A program made the translations under genes and the position numbers. Shown piece by piece: positions 9,823 through 18,232 of a stretch of 64,000 bases of DNA. A model generated the notes under the pieces. The model had not been told where the DNA came from and did not search any database. It saw nothing but the letters and a program-made list of their open reading frames with translations. The stretch is taken from assembly GCA_022447545.1 (NCBI GenBank), contig JAKVBI010000024.1, positions 1 to 64,000 on the forward strand. Reading direction: 5' to 3'. This DNA is from Myxococcota bacterium (GTDB lineage Bacteria; Myxococcota_A; UBA9160; SMWR01). The stretch's first letter is position 1; every line of letters starts with the position of its first letter.

Positions 9823-10554
9823 GTGCTCGAAGCCCTCAAACGACGCCGCGGAGAACTCAACGATTGGCTTACTGCCCGGGGACTGGCTCATACCTTTTCC
9901 CTGCCTGCCCACCAATTGCATCGGGCAACTCTTCCCCTGGTGGGTCGGGCAGCCCGTAGCCCCTGTCTGGACGCAGGCTCTGGGCGATCCCCGTGGAAAC
10001 CGCTGTTGGCCGCCCAGGGTGTCGATGTCTTGTCGCTGGACGTGGAGGATCGAACCGGCGAGGTGGATCTGCTTGCCGATCTCCAAGCCATGCCCGAAGT
10101 GGCGGACGAGTCGATGCAGACGGTGTTGTGTACGCAGGTGCTGGAGCATTTGGCCCGACCCTGGTGTGCCATTTCCGAGATCGCGCGCGTGCTGGCGCCT
10201 GGGGGGCACCTGATCCTTTCGGTTCCGCACTTGTCGGTGCTCCACGAGGTACCCCACGATTACTTCCGCTACACGCGCTACGGAATCCAGAGCTTGTTGG
10301 ACGAGGCGGGTTTCGAAGTTCTGGAGATTCAGGAGTGTGGGGGCCTCGTCAGTCTGCTGGCTCACGGGGCGAGCCTGGTGGTCATGACGACACTCGGCTC
10401 TCTGCCGGGCTTGCGTGGGCCGATCTGGGGGCTCAACTACGCGCTACTCGTTCGAGTTGCCGGGTGGTTGGATGCGCTGATGGGTTTGAGAAGTCTCTAC
10501 CCCTGTAACTATCTCGCTCTGGCCCGCAAACCCACCGCAGGTGGTCGTCCGTGA
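9823..10554 (+). CDS. class I SAM-dependent methyltransferase
   Basis: A 243-residue protein with a Rossmann-type methyltransferase core: motif I LDAGSGR (49-55), an acidic end of strand 2 (SLDVEDR), CTQVLEHL (about 103-110) and LAPGGHLILSVPH (about 124-136), as in Methyltransf_11 enzymes. A following PHDYFRYT stretch is common in methyltransferases of polysaccharide loci. A hydrophobic C-terminal segment suggests membrane association. GTG start at 9823; its TGA overlaps the GTG of the next gene. It most likely methylates a sugar or lipid intermediate. Confidence 0.85.
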   Translation: MLEALKRRRGELNDWLTARGLAHTFSLPAHQLHRATLPLVGRAARSPCLDAGSGRSPWKPLLAAQGVDVLSLDVEDRTGEVDLLADLQAMPEVADESMQTVLCTQVLEHLARPWCAISEIARVLAPGGHLILSVPHLSVLHEVPHDYFRYTRYGIQSLLDEAGFEVLEIQECGGLVSLLAHGASLVVMTTLGSLPGLRGPIWGLNYALLVRVAGWLDALMGLRSLYPCNYLALARKPTAGGRP

Positions 10555-11714
10555 AGGTCCTCCATGTCGTGGCGTACTTTCCGCCCGACCGACTGGGAGG
10601 TGTCGGGGAGGTCGTGGGACACCTGCACGCCGAGCTGCTGCGTTCCGGGCATGAGTCACAGGTGCTGACGACTGGTTCCCGTTCCGGTGAGCGGGATGTG
10701 AAGCGGATTGCTCGCGGAGCGGTGGCGTTCGTGCTGACCCTCGCGCAATACGCGACCCGAGTGCGCGATTTCGATCTCGTCCACTGTCACCATGGAGATG
10801 CCCTGCTGATGCTTCTGGCCATGCGAATTCGGGGGATTCGAACTCCGGTACTGGCCACTTATCACGTCGGCCACCGGGGCATGGCGAACGCTCACAGGCC
10901 CTACACGCTCCATTTCGACGAGGGTGGCCCACCTCGACGTTTCGGAACCGGTTGGCGTGGCTTGGTCTATCGCCACGGGTTGGCGCGCGTTCATCGCTTC
11001 ACGGACTGGGCGGTTCGGAAGTTGGCCGACCGGGCTTCCTTCATTTCACGCAGCGGCGCGCTGGATGTCCTGGGCGAGGTTCGAGGGGCGCGGGCTCCGG
11101 TGGTGCACAATGCCGTTCCCGTGCCCGTGGATGGCTGGAAACTCGACGCGGAGAACGATCCCGAGCTCACGGATCTGCTCTACGTTGGAACCGACGGGCC
11201 GCGCAAGCGGGTCTATGCACTGCCTTTCGTCCTGGAAAGTCTTCGCCGCGATCATCCCGAAGCCTGCCTCCGCATCGTGGGGGTCGACGAAAAGAGATCC
11301 CCGGAACTGGCGGCTCTTTTTGCCGAGCGAGGCCTGGCCGACGCGGTTCGCTGGGAAGGGGTGCAACCTTCTGAAGCCGTCGTTCCCTTCTACCGGGCGT
11401 CTCGGGTCCTGGTGGTTCCGTCGATCTACGAAGGGTTGCCCATGGTCATCCTGGAGGCCCAGAGTTGGGGGCTTCCTTGTGTTGCCACACGGGTCAGTGG
11501 TCACCCCGAGGTGATCGAGGACGGCGTCAACGGATTCCTGGTCGAACCCGATGCTCCGGATCGAATGGCTGCTCGTTGCTCGATGCTGTTGCAGGATGAA
11601 GCGTTGCGATCGACCATGTCGCGGGCGGCTCGTTCCGTCGTGGAGCAGCGATTTGGCCTGGAGCGCCAGTGCAATGGCTACCTGGAACTCTATCGCCGGC
11701 TCACGGGTGAGTGA
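10551..11714 (+). CDS. GT4 family glycosyltransferase
   Basis: A 387-residue GT-B glycosyltransferase. The N terminus has the glycine-rich acceptor loop PPDRLGGVGEVV; the C-terminal domain has YVGTDGPRKR, the E-x7-E motif in YEGLPMVILEAQSWGLP, and SGHPEVIEDGVNGFLV. These identify a retaining GT4 enzyme. Its GTG overlaps the stop of the methyltransferase gene (GTGA at 10551-10554), so translation is coupled. Role: addition of one sugar to the glycan intermediate. Confidence 0.88.
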   Translation: MKVLHVVAYFPPDRLGGVGEVVGHLHAELLRSGHESQVLTTGSRSGERDVKRIARGAVAFVLTLAQYATRVRDFDLVHCHHGDALLMLLAMRIRGIRTPVLATYHVGHRGMANAHRPYTLHFDEGGPPRRFGTGWRGLVYRHGLARVHRFTDWAVRKLADRASFISRSGALDVLGEVRGARAPVVHNAVPVPVDGWKLDAENDPELTDLLYVGTDGPRKRVYALPFVLESLRRDHPEACLRIVGVDEKRSPELAALFAERGLADAVRWEGVQPSEAVVPFYRASRVLVVPSIYEGLPMVILEAQSWGLPCVATRVSGHPEVIEDGVNGFLVEPDAPDRMAARCSMLLQDEALRSTMSRAARSVVEQRFGLERQCNGYLELYRRLTGE

Positions 11715-11720
11715 AACGAC

Positions 11721-12866
11721 GTGTCGGACGTGCTGCAGAGGACGGGTTCGATTGGTTCCAGAGGGGGCCGCCCCATTCGCATCCTGCTCACGATCTCGGA
11801 TCTGCGCGGCGGTGGCGCTGAGCGCGAGTTCTCGCTTTTGGTCCAGCACCTGTCTCGCAAGCGCTTCGAACCACACCTGTGTTTCTGGCGGGAGAACTTC
11901 GCCTACTCGGTACCCCCCGACCTACCTGTCCATTGGGTCGAAAAAACGAAGCCTTGGCACGTGCCCAAAACCGTTCTCGGGTTGCGTCGTCTCGTCGATG
12001 AACTGAAGCCGGACATCGTTTTCAGTCAATTGCACTACGTCAACATGTTGACCGGGACTGCTCTGGCGCTCACGCGTCACCGCCCCCGCTGGGTGTTTCG
12101 GCTGGTCAATGATCCGAAACGAGAGATGCAAGGCCCATTCGCCATCTGGGCGAGGCGCGCGCTTCGGGGGGCGGACGTGGCGGTCGGCTGCTGTGACGGT
12201 GTGAGTGCCGCGATGCTCGAGCATCTGCGCCTTTCCAAGGAACGCGTTGCGACCTTGAGGAACGTTGTCGATCTCGAGGCGATCGATCGAGCGTCCCGCG
12301 AACCGCTTCCCATCGAGCGCCCGGAGAATGTGTTTATCGTGGTGCATGCCGGGCGCTTCGCACCCCAGAAGAACCAGGCGATGCTGCTGAAAGCGTTTGC
12401 AAAACTCAAGGGCCAGCGAGCCATGCTCTGGATGCTTGGTGAAGGGCCGGGAGAAGGGGAGTTGCGCTCGCTCGCGGATTCCCTCGAGATCTCTCCCCAG
12501 GTCAAATGGCTGGGTTTCCAGGACAATCCGTACACCTTCTACCGGGCCGCTGACTGTTTCGCGCTGTCGAGCGACCACGAGGGCCTGCCCAATGCGGTGA
12601 TTGAGGCCATGGCCTGTGGAACCCCTGCGGTCTCGACTCGCTGTCCCTATGGGCCCGACGAATTGATCGAGGATGGCGTGTCTGGGTTGCTGACCCCCGT
12701 TGGAGATGTGGGATCATTTGGCGAGGCGCTGGCCGCCTTGCTCAATGCACCCGGTCGTGTGAGGGAAATGGGCGAGTTGGCCCGCCGACGCACCCTTCGT
12801 GATTTCGATACTCGCGAGATGTGTGGCCGTTACGAGGATCTATTCGAAGAGGTGGTCTCTCGGTGA
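11721..12866 (+). CDS. GT4 family glycosyltransferase
   Basis: A 381-residue GT-B enzyme. It shows the acceptor loop DLRGGGAERE near residue 34, VVHAGRFAPQKN in the nucleotide-sugar domain, and the E-x7-E motif in HEGLPNAVIEAMACGTP, then CPYGPDELIEDG. The last segment is common in transferases related to GalNAc/GlcNAc-adding enzymes, but the sugar cannot be fixed. GTG start at 11721, six bases after the previous stop. Part of the same operon-like run. Confidence 0.88.
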   Translation: MSDVLQRTGSIGSRGGRPIRILLTISDLRGGGAEREFSLLVQHLSRKRFEPHLCFWRENFAYSVPPDLPVHWVEKTKPWHVPKTVLGLRRLVDELKPDIVFSQLHYVNMLTGTALALTRHRPRWVFRLVNDPKREMQGPFAIWARRALRGADVAVGCCDGVSAAMLEHLRLSKERVATLRNVVDLEAIDRASREPLPIERPENVFIVVHAGRFAPQKNQAMLLKAFAKLKGQRAMLWMLGEGPGEGELRSLADSLEISPQVKWLGFQDNPYTFYRAADCFALSSDHEGLPNAVIEAMACGTPAVSTRCPYGPDELIEDGVSGLLTPVGDVGSFGEALAALLNAPGRVREMGELARRRTLRDFDTREMCGRYEDLFEEVVSR

Positions 12867-12870
12867 TACG

Positions 12871-13836
12871 GTGCGACTTTCCGAAATCGCAGAGCTGCTC
12901 ATTCACGCCGAGGAGTGTGTGGCGTTGAGTTCGACCCGGTCGCCGAATTTCTTCATCGTGGGTGCTCCCAAGTGTGGGACCACGGCCATGCACGATTATC
13001 TGAGTCAGCATCCCGATGTCTTCATGCCGTCCGCCAAAGAACACAACCACTTTGCGACGGATCTGATTCCGCAGAGCGACCCCTACGCGTCCCGCGAACA
13101 CTACCTGGCACTGTTTCGAGATGCTTCCCATGAGATCCGGGTGGGGGAGACATCGGTCTTTCATCTTTATTCGCGTGTGGCGGCACAGGGAATTCATTCC
13201 TTCGAACCTGATGCCCGCATTGTCGTGATGTTGAGGGATCCTCTTCAGTGGATTGCCTCCTACCACTCTCAAATGCTCTACAACGGCGATGAAAACGTTT
13301 CGGATCTCGAAGCTGCACTGGATGCGGAGTCGGACCGCCGGCGAGGGCGGCGCGTGCCCGAGCGGCTGAGGTTCGTGCAGCGTCTCTTCTATTCCGAAGT
13401 GATGGGGTTCTCGGAGCAACTCGAGCGGTATTTCGTTGAATTCGGGAGGGGGTCGGTGCACGTCATTCTGCATGACGAATTTGTGCGCGACCCGGCAGGT
13501 GTCTTGCGCGACCTGCTCGTTTTTCTCGAGGTAGATCCTGAATTCGAACCGCAGTGGCGCGTCTCGAACCCCAACAAGGAGGTGCGAAGCCGTTTGGTCT
13601 CGGAATTTCTGCGCCGTCCCCCAGCCTGGGTCGCCGAGCCCGTGACCCGAATCTTTCCCGAAGCCTGGCGACGGGCGGCGAGGGTCCGTTTGCGTCGCCT
13701 GAATGCCACCGAGAAGGAGCGGACTGCCATGGGTGTGGATCTGCGGAGGCAACTTGCCGTCGAATTCCGACCGGAAGTCGACCGGTTGCAGGATCTCCTC
13801 GGGCGCTCTCTGTCGACCTGGTGCGACCCATCGTGA
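12871..13836 (+). CDS. sulfotransferase family protein
   Basis: A PAPS-dependent sulfotransferase of about 300-321 residues. The 5'-phosphosulfate loop FIVGAPKCGTTAMHDYL sits near the N terminus, and the 3'-phosphate region VVMLRDPLQWIASYHSQ follows about 85 residues later; both define the Sulfotransfer fold. It should move sulfate to a hydroxyl of the glycan. The start is uncertain: GTG 12871 gives the longest product, but GAGGAG at about 12910-12915 would suit GTG 12919 or TTG 12925, which place the PSB loop near residue 10 as in relatives. It lies between two GT4 genes. Confidence 0.88.
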   Translation: MRLSEIAELLIHAEECVALSSTRSPNFFIVGAPKCGTTAMHDYLSQHPDVFMPSAKEHNHFATDLIPQSDPYASREHYLALFRDASHEIRVGETSVFHLYSRVAAQGIHSFEPDARIVVMLRDPLQWIASYHSQMLYNGDENVSDLEAALDAESDRRRGRRVPERLRFVQRLFYSEVMGFSEQLERYFVEFGRGSVHVILHDEFVRDPAGVLRDLLVFLEVDPEFEPQWRVSNPNKEVRSRLVSEFLRRPPAWVAEPVTRIFPEAWRRAARVRLRRLNATEKERTAMGVDLRRQLAVEFRPEVDRLQDLLGRSLSTWCDPS

Positions 13837-13885
13837 GGGGGAGTCAGCGATCGTTTGGACCCGTAAGACGAGACGGGGCGTCTCG

Positions 13886-14902
13886 GTGAAACTCGCGGTG
13901 CTGACACGAAGGGAAGAACCCTTCAGTTTCCGAAATTACCGACAGCACGTCTTGGACGGACTGCCCGCCGACGAGGTGCAATCCGTTGCCTTTGCTCCTG
14001 ACGAATCCGTCCCCTCGCACTGTGATCTGGTCTGGGATCCCGGACTCGGGATGGCGAAGTTACCCGCGGTATTGACCCGATGGGCGCGTGGTGTAGGGGC
14101 GCCCGTGATTGGAACCATGCATGGTGTGCGTGCATTTTCGCTGCCAGCCAGGGAAATCAGCCAAGGTCTGGTGGAGCGCGCGCAACTCGAGATCGCGAAA
14201 TTGCGTCGATTGCGCGAGTGGCGCGAGTTCGGACCTCACGTGGCGCGGATTGTGGCGGTATCGCGTTTCGGAGCCGAGGAGGTGCAGCGTGCTTTCGGGT
14301 TGCCGGCGGCGCGGGTCGTGCCCATTCATCACGGGGTCGACCACGACGTATATCGACCCGATGGGGAACGGATGGTGCGGGAGCGCCCGTACTTGTTACA
14401 CGTGTCCAGTTACCAGCGAAAAAAGAATCTCGAGCGCGTGTTGAACGCCCACCAAGGGCTTCCCGAGACAGAGCGCCCGGACCTCGTACTGGTGGTTCCG
14501 GGGCACCCCGGGGGCTGGCCAGAGCGACGTGGCGTCGAGTGGATCACGCGCGCCTTGGATTCGCAGCAACTCGCGCGCTGGTATCGGGGAGCCCAGGCTT
14601 TCGTCTTTCCCTCCTTGCACGAGACTTTCGGGATGCCGATCCTCGAAGCCATGGCGTGTGGGTGTCCGGTGTTGACGGCGAACACGACGGCTTGTCCCGA
14701 GGTCGCCGGGGACGCGGCTCTTCTGGTCGACCCGCGCTCGACCGACGCACTGGGAGAGGCTCTGGGTCGGCTGACCGAGGACGATGCCCTTCGAGAGGAT
14801 CTACGTGGGCGTGGCCTGGAACGCGCTGCTGGCTTCGGTTGGGATCGAACAGCGGCGCTGCATCTGGAACTGTTTCGAGCCGTCGTGGGCGAACGGCGAT
14901 GA
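13886..14902 (+). CDS. GT4 family glycosyltransferase
   Basis: A 338-residue GT-B enzyme. Visible motifs are VIPIHHG-type VVPIHHGVDHDVY, LLHVSSYQRKKNLERVL in the donor domain, and HETFGMPILEAMACGCPVL with both Glu of E-x7-E, then TACPEVAGDAALLVDP. This resembles mannosyltransferases of the WbaZ/WbdB type, but the sugar is not certain. I chose GTG 13886; the longer frame from 13703 overlaps the sulfotransferase and is not family-like. Its TGA overlaps the ATG of the following sulfotransferase (14899-14902). Confidence 0.88.
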   Translation: MKLAVLTRREEPFSFRNYRQHVLDGLPADEVQSVAFAPDESVPSHCDLVWDPGLGMAKLPAVLTRWARGVGAPVIGTMHGVRAFSLPAREISQGLVERAQLEIAKLRRLREWREFGPHVARIVAVSRFGAEEVQRAFGLPAARVVPIHHGVDHDVYRPDGERMVRERPYLLHVSSYQRKKNLERVLNAHQGLPETERPDLVLVVPGHPGGWPERRGVEWITRALDSQQLARWYRGAQAFVFPSLHETFGMPILEAMACGCPVLTANTTACPEVAGDAALLVDPRSTDALGEALGRLTEDDALREDLRGRGLERAAGFGWDRTAALHLELFRAVVGERR

Positions 14903-15912
14903 CCGATTCGGACGCCCTCAAGCGAGAGATTCGCCGTGGCTTGTTCTTTGTCGTCGGTCATCATCGCGGAGGCACCACACTACTCCAGTCCATGTTGAAC
15001 GCTCACTCGGCGCTGACCATTCCACCCGAGACCCAGTTCTTCCTTGAGATCTGGCCACGCCGCCAGCAATGGGGGGACCTGCAAAACTCCAAGGTTCGCG
15101 ATCGCGTTTTGGATTTTCTCGGATCGCGGGAATGTTCAATCCGTGATCTCAAGCTCTCTCGTCAGGCTTTGGCGGCTGCACTGGCTGCCGAGTCCGACTA
15201 TGAGGACCTGTTCGTGACAATCCTCTCGGTTTGGGCGAGCGAGCGAGGTAAACGACGCGCGGGTGAAAAGAGCCCGGGACACATTCATCAGGTGCTCGAG
15301 ATCGCCCAGTCGTTTCCCGAGGCGCGTTTTTTGTCCATGCTCCGGGATCCGCGTGCTGTGGTGAGTTCTGAGCTGACGGCGACCTGGGGCGCGCGTTCCG
15401 TCGACCAGATCGCGCGCCGTTGGAAGCGCGTGGCCATGCGCCATCGGGAGTTGGAGCAGTGTCTCCCGCGGGACCGCTATCTCGCTCTGCACTACGAGGA
15501 TCTCTTGTCCGAGCCCGAACGGGTTCTGCGAGAGGTTTGTGATTTTCTCGGCGAACCCTTCGAAGATTCGATGTTGCGCTACGACGAACGAGAGGAGGAT
15601 GAGCGGGGGTTCGACCCCTCGGAAACCTGGAAGCTCAAAACCTTGGCGCCGCTAGACACCAAGCGTCGCGACGCCTGGAGGAAATCGCTCGACTCCGTCC
15701 AGGTCGCGTTGATCGACCATGCGGCGGGAGAGGGGCTCGAGGCTCTGGGCTACGAGCGGGAGGCCATGCCGCGATCAAATCTCGAGTTGTTTTTGTGGCG
15801 CCTCTGGGATCGCGTGCCCTGGGCCCTGGAAGTCGCCACGGGGGCGGCCAGAAGGAAGCGCGGTCCCCAGCGCGCTCGTCGGGGTGAGGGAGGCTCTGAG
15901 GAATCGTCGTGA
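14899..15912 (+). CDS. sulfotransferase family protein
   Basis: A 337-residue sulfotransferase. The PSB loop is FFVVGHHRGGTTLLQSML (about 16-33), followed by PPETQFF and the 3'-phosphate site FLSMLRDPRAVVSS around residue 150; a late LHYEDLLSEPERVL segment is typical of the family. A basic C-terminal tail (after about residue 300) may contact membrane or acceptor. It overlaps both neighbours by four bases (ATGA upstream, GTGA downstream) and so is coupled to a GT4 gene and a second sulfotransferase. Confidence 0.9.
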   Translation: MTDSDALKREIRRGLFFVVGHHRGGTTLLQSMLNAHSALTIPPETQFFLEIWPRRQQWGDLQNSKVRDRVLDFLGSRECSIRDLKLSRQALAAALAAESDYEDLFVTILSVWASERGKRRAGEKSPGHIHQVLEIAQSFPEARFLSMLRDPRAVVSSELTATWGARSVDQIARRWKRVAMRHRELEQCLPRDRYLALHYEDLLSEPERVLREVCDFLGEPFEDSMLRYDEREEDERGFDPSETWKLKTLAPLDTKRRDAWRKSLDSVQVALIDHAAGEGLEALGYEREAMPRSNLELFLWRLWDRVPWALEVATGAARRKRGPQRARRGEGGSEESS

Positions 15913-16745
15913 CCAGCGTTCGCAAGAGCCAGAAATTGCTGCATGCCGCCCAAATTGCGGGTCGCTGGTTGGGACGCCCGCAGGCGGTACCCGAGAAGTG
16001 TTTGTATTCCCTGGGGTGGCGCACGACAGACGGCCTTCGGATGCCGAACTTCCTCGGTATCGGGGCACAGAAGGCTGGCACGACCTGGTTGCACCAGAAT
16101 CTGCAGAAGCACCCGGACTTCTACTTTCCCCCGGACATCAAAGAGATCCGCTTCTTCGACGCTCGTTTCTATATGAGCTTGTCGGAATACGCGGCCTACT
16201 TCGAACCCGCCGGGCAGCGCTTGACGGGTGACATTACGCCCGGCTACGGCGCTCTCGGGAAGCGCCGAATCCGCTTCGTCCGAAACCTCATGCCCGATTT
16301 GAAACTCGTGCTGATCTTGCGCAATCCCGTCGAGCGCGCCTGGTCCCACGCGGTGATGGATCTGCTCGACACTCCGGGTCGGCGCGCCGAGGACGTGGAG
16401 GACTGGGAGTTCTACGCACACTTCGACGCACCGAGTGCTCGGCGTAACGGGATCTACAGCGCCATGCTCGATAACTGGTTGTCGGTCTTTCACGAGTCGA
16501 GCCTTTTGTTGGCCTTCTTCGAGGACATTCGCGAGCGTCCCCAGGAACTGCTGCGGTCCGTCTTCCGACACCTGGGGGCAACCGACGATGTAGATTGGAC
16601 GTCGTTCCCGTATCGTGAGCAGATCAAGCCCGGGGTCGCAGAACCGATTCCAGAGCGTTTCCTCGTCCATCTCCAGGCCCTGTACCGGGAGGAGGTCGAG
16701 CGTCTGGCCATTCGATTGGGTGGACCCGTGGAGGGTTGGCGCTGA
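15909..16745 (+). CDS. sulfotransferase family protein
   Basis: A 278-residue sulfotransferase of the heparan/bacterial Sulfotransfer_1 type. PSB loop NFLGIGAQKAGTTWLHQNL (about 56-74), KEIRFFDARF, and the 3'-phosphate motif LKLVLILRNPVERAWSH around 135 are clear. GTG start at 15909 overlaps the stop of the preceding sulfotransferase. It resembles enzymes whose products begin MPNFLGIGAQK, so the 50 residues in front may be an extra domain or an over-long start (an internal ATG lies just before PNFLGIG). Third sulfotransferase in the operon. Confidence 0.9.
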   Translation: MTSVRKSQKLLHAAQIAGRWLGRPQAVPEKCLYSLGWRTTDGLRMPNFLGIGAQKAGTTWLHQNLQKHPDFYFPPDIKEIRFFDARFYMSLSEYAAYFEPAGQRLTGDITPGYGALGKRRIRFVRNLMPDLKLVLILRNPVERAWSHAVMDLLDTPGRRAEDVEDWEFYAHFDAPSARRNGIYSAMLDNWLSVFHESSLLLAFFEDIRERPQELLRSVFRHLGATDDVDWTSFPYREQIKPGVAEPIPERFLVHLQALYREEVERLAIRLGGPVEGWR

Positions 16746-18214
16746 CGTCCCCTCCTGAACAAAGCGAGGCCCGGCGCGGTGCGCACAACTTGCTCGTGAT
16801 GGGTACGGGCCGGTTGGCCACCCAGGTCGTGCTGGTGATGTCGGCCTTCCTGATTCCACGTGTGCTCGGGGCTGATGGGTACGGAGCCTTTGCAGCACTG
16901 ATGGCGCTGATCTCCATCGTGCAGACCGGTTGTGCCTTCGGGTTTCCCACGGTGGAGGTGCGTTTTCTGGCACCCCTCTGGCGGCTGAATGATCGCGGCG
17001 ATGCCGAGGTGCTGGCGTCGTCGATCTGGTTGGTGCGGTTGGGGTTGTCGTTGGTCGGGGGTGTGATGGTGGCTGTTTGGATCCAGAGTTCGCCTGGTCT
17101 GGACGTGCCCCTCGGCCTGGTGGCCCTGCTCGTGGGGTTCGCGCTGCTTCGTTTTTCCCTGGAATCCACCAAGAGCCTGCTGCTGCCGCTGGGTCGTGTG
17201 GGGTCTCTGGCCGCTCTCGATTTCTGGAGGGCCGCCGTCACGCTGCCCTGCATTGTCTTCCTGTATCCGCCTTTTGGACTGTTCGGAACCTTCGCCGGGT
17301 TGGCGGTGCTACACGGTGTTCTGTTGATCATCGCACGCGCTCGCCTGCGCGGGCTCGGACGCATCCGTGTGCAGCGTTTCCGACTCGCGATCCTGCAGCC
17401 CCACATTGCTTTCGCGGCGACAAGCTTCGTCAGTGCTCTGGCGGGCATGACACAGGTTCAGTTTTCCGTCTACGCTCTAGCGAACTGGGTTACCCGAGCT
17501 GAGGCGGGGTACCTGGGGATCGCGGTTCAACTCTATGGGCTCGTGCAGGTGCTGTTCATCTCGGCCCGTCGCTCCATCATGCCGCAGCTCTCGGAGTTGC
17601 AGAATCTGGGGCAGAGCGATCGTGTCACCTACTGGGGTGGGCTGATGATGCGCTACAGCGCATGGCTCCTTACGACCCTTGCCGTCGGCTGGTCGTTGGT
17701 CGGCGAATACGTGGTGCGTGGGTTCCTCACGGATGCGTTTGCGCCCGTCTATCCCTGCGCGATCTGGATTCTTGTTGCCAGTACGTTCTTCTGTTGCGGA
17801 GCGAGTTGCAATGGTTTGTTGTTCGTGCGGGACCTGCCAAGGGTCGGTGCCTCGAACACGGTTGCGTTCGCGGCTATGACCGGCATGGGGCTGCTCTGGG
17901 GAGTTTCCGGGGAGCCGGTGGGTGCCGCGTTGCGCATTGCCGGTGTCTATGCACTGGCCTCGGCCTTCTTCTTCGCTACGTCCTACCTGACCCTCGGCTT
18001 CAAGGGCGGTCTCTGGTTGCCCCTGGGACGCACTCTGGTCCTGTTGACACCCCTTGCTCTGGCCGGACCGGCTTCCTCGCTCGAATTGGCGCCGTGGATG
18101 GAACTGGCGGTCGCCCTGGCATTCAGTGTTGTCTACTTCGCAGTCGCGGTGGCGCTGCGTCTGCTGCCATGGGAGGAAATTCGCGAGATCGTCGGGAATT
18201 TCCGGGGCGGGTGA
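16736..18214 (+). CDS. oligosaccharide flippase (Wzx/MATE-like)
   Basis: A polytopic protein of up to 492 residues with about 12-14 hydrophobic helices and the N-terminal pattern of polysaccharide exporters (a polar stretch, then a helix ending PRVLGADGYGAFA). The family flips lipid-linked oligosaccharides across the inner membrane. The start is unclear: TTG 16736 overlaps the sulfotransferase by ten bases, ATG 16799 is in frame, and GGAGGG at 16730-16735 stands close to 16736. It ends the glycan operon; the next gene is convergent. It would export the sulfated lipid-linked glycan to the periplasm. Confidence 0.85.
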   Translation: MALTSPPEQSEARRGAHNLLVMGTGRLATQVVLVMSAFLIPRVLGADGYGAFAALMALISIVQTGCAFGFPTVEVRFLAPLWRLNDRGDAEVLASSIWLVRLGLSLVGGVMVAVWIQSSPGLDVPLGLVALLVGFALLRFSLESTKSLLLPLGRVGSLAALDFWRAAVTLPCIVFLYPPFGLFGTFAGLAVLHGVLLIIARARLRGLGRIRVQRFRLAILQPHIAFAATSFVSALAGMTQVQFSVYALANWVTRAEAGYLGIAVQLYGLVQVLFISARRSIMPQLSELQNLGQSDRVTYWGGLMMRYSAWLLTTLAVGWSLVGEYVVRGFLTDAFAPVYPCAIWILVASTFFCCGASCNGLLFVRDLPRVGASNTVAFAAMTGMGLLWGVSGEPVGAALRIAGVYALASAFFFATSYLTLGFKGGLWLPLGRTLVLLTPLALAGPASSLELAPWMELAVALAFSVVYFAVAVALRLLPWEEIREIVGNFRGG

Positions 18215-18232
18215 GCCCGACCCTGTGTGCCT

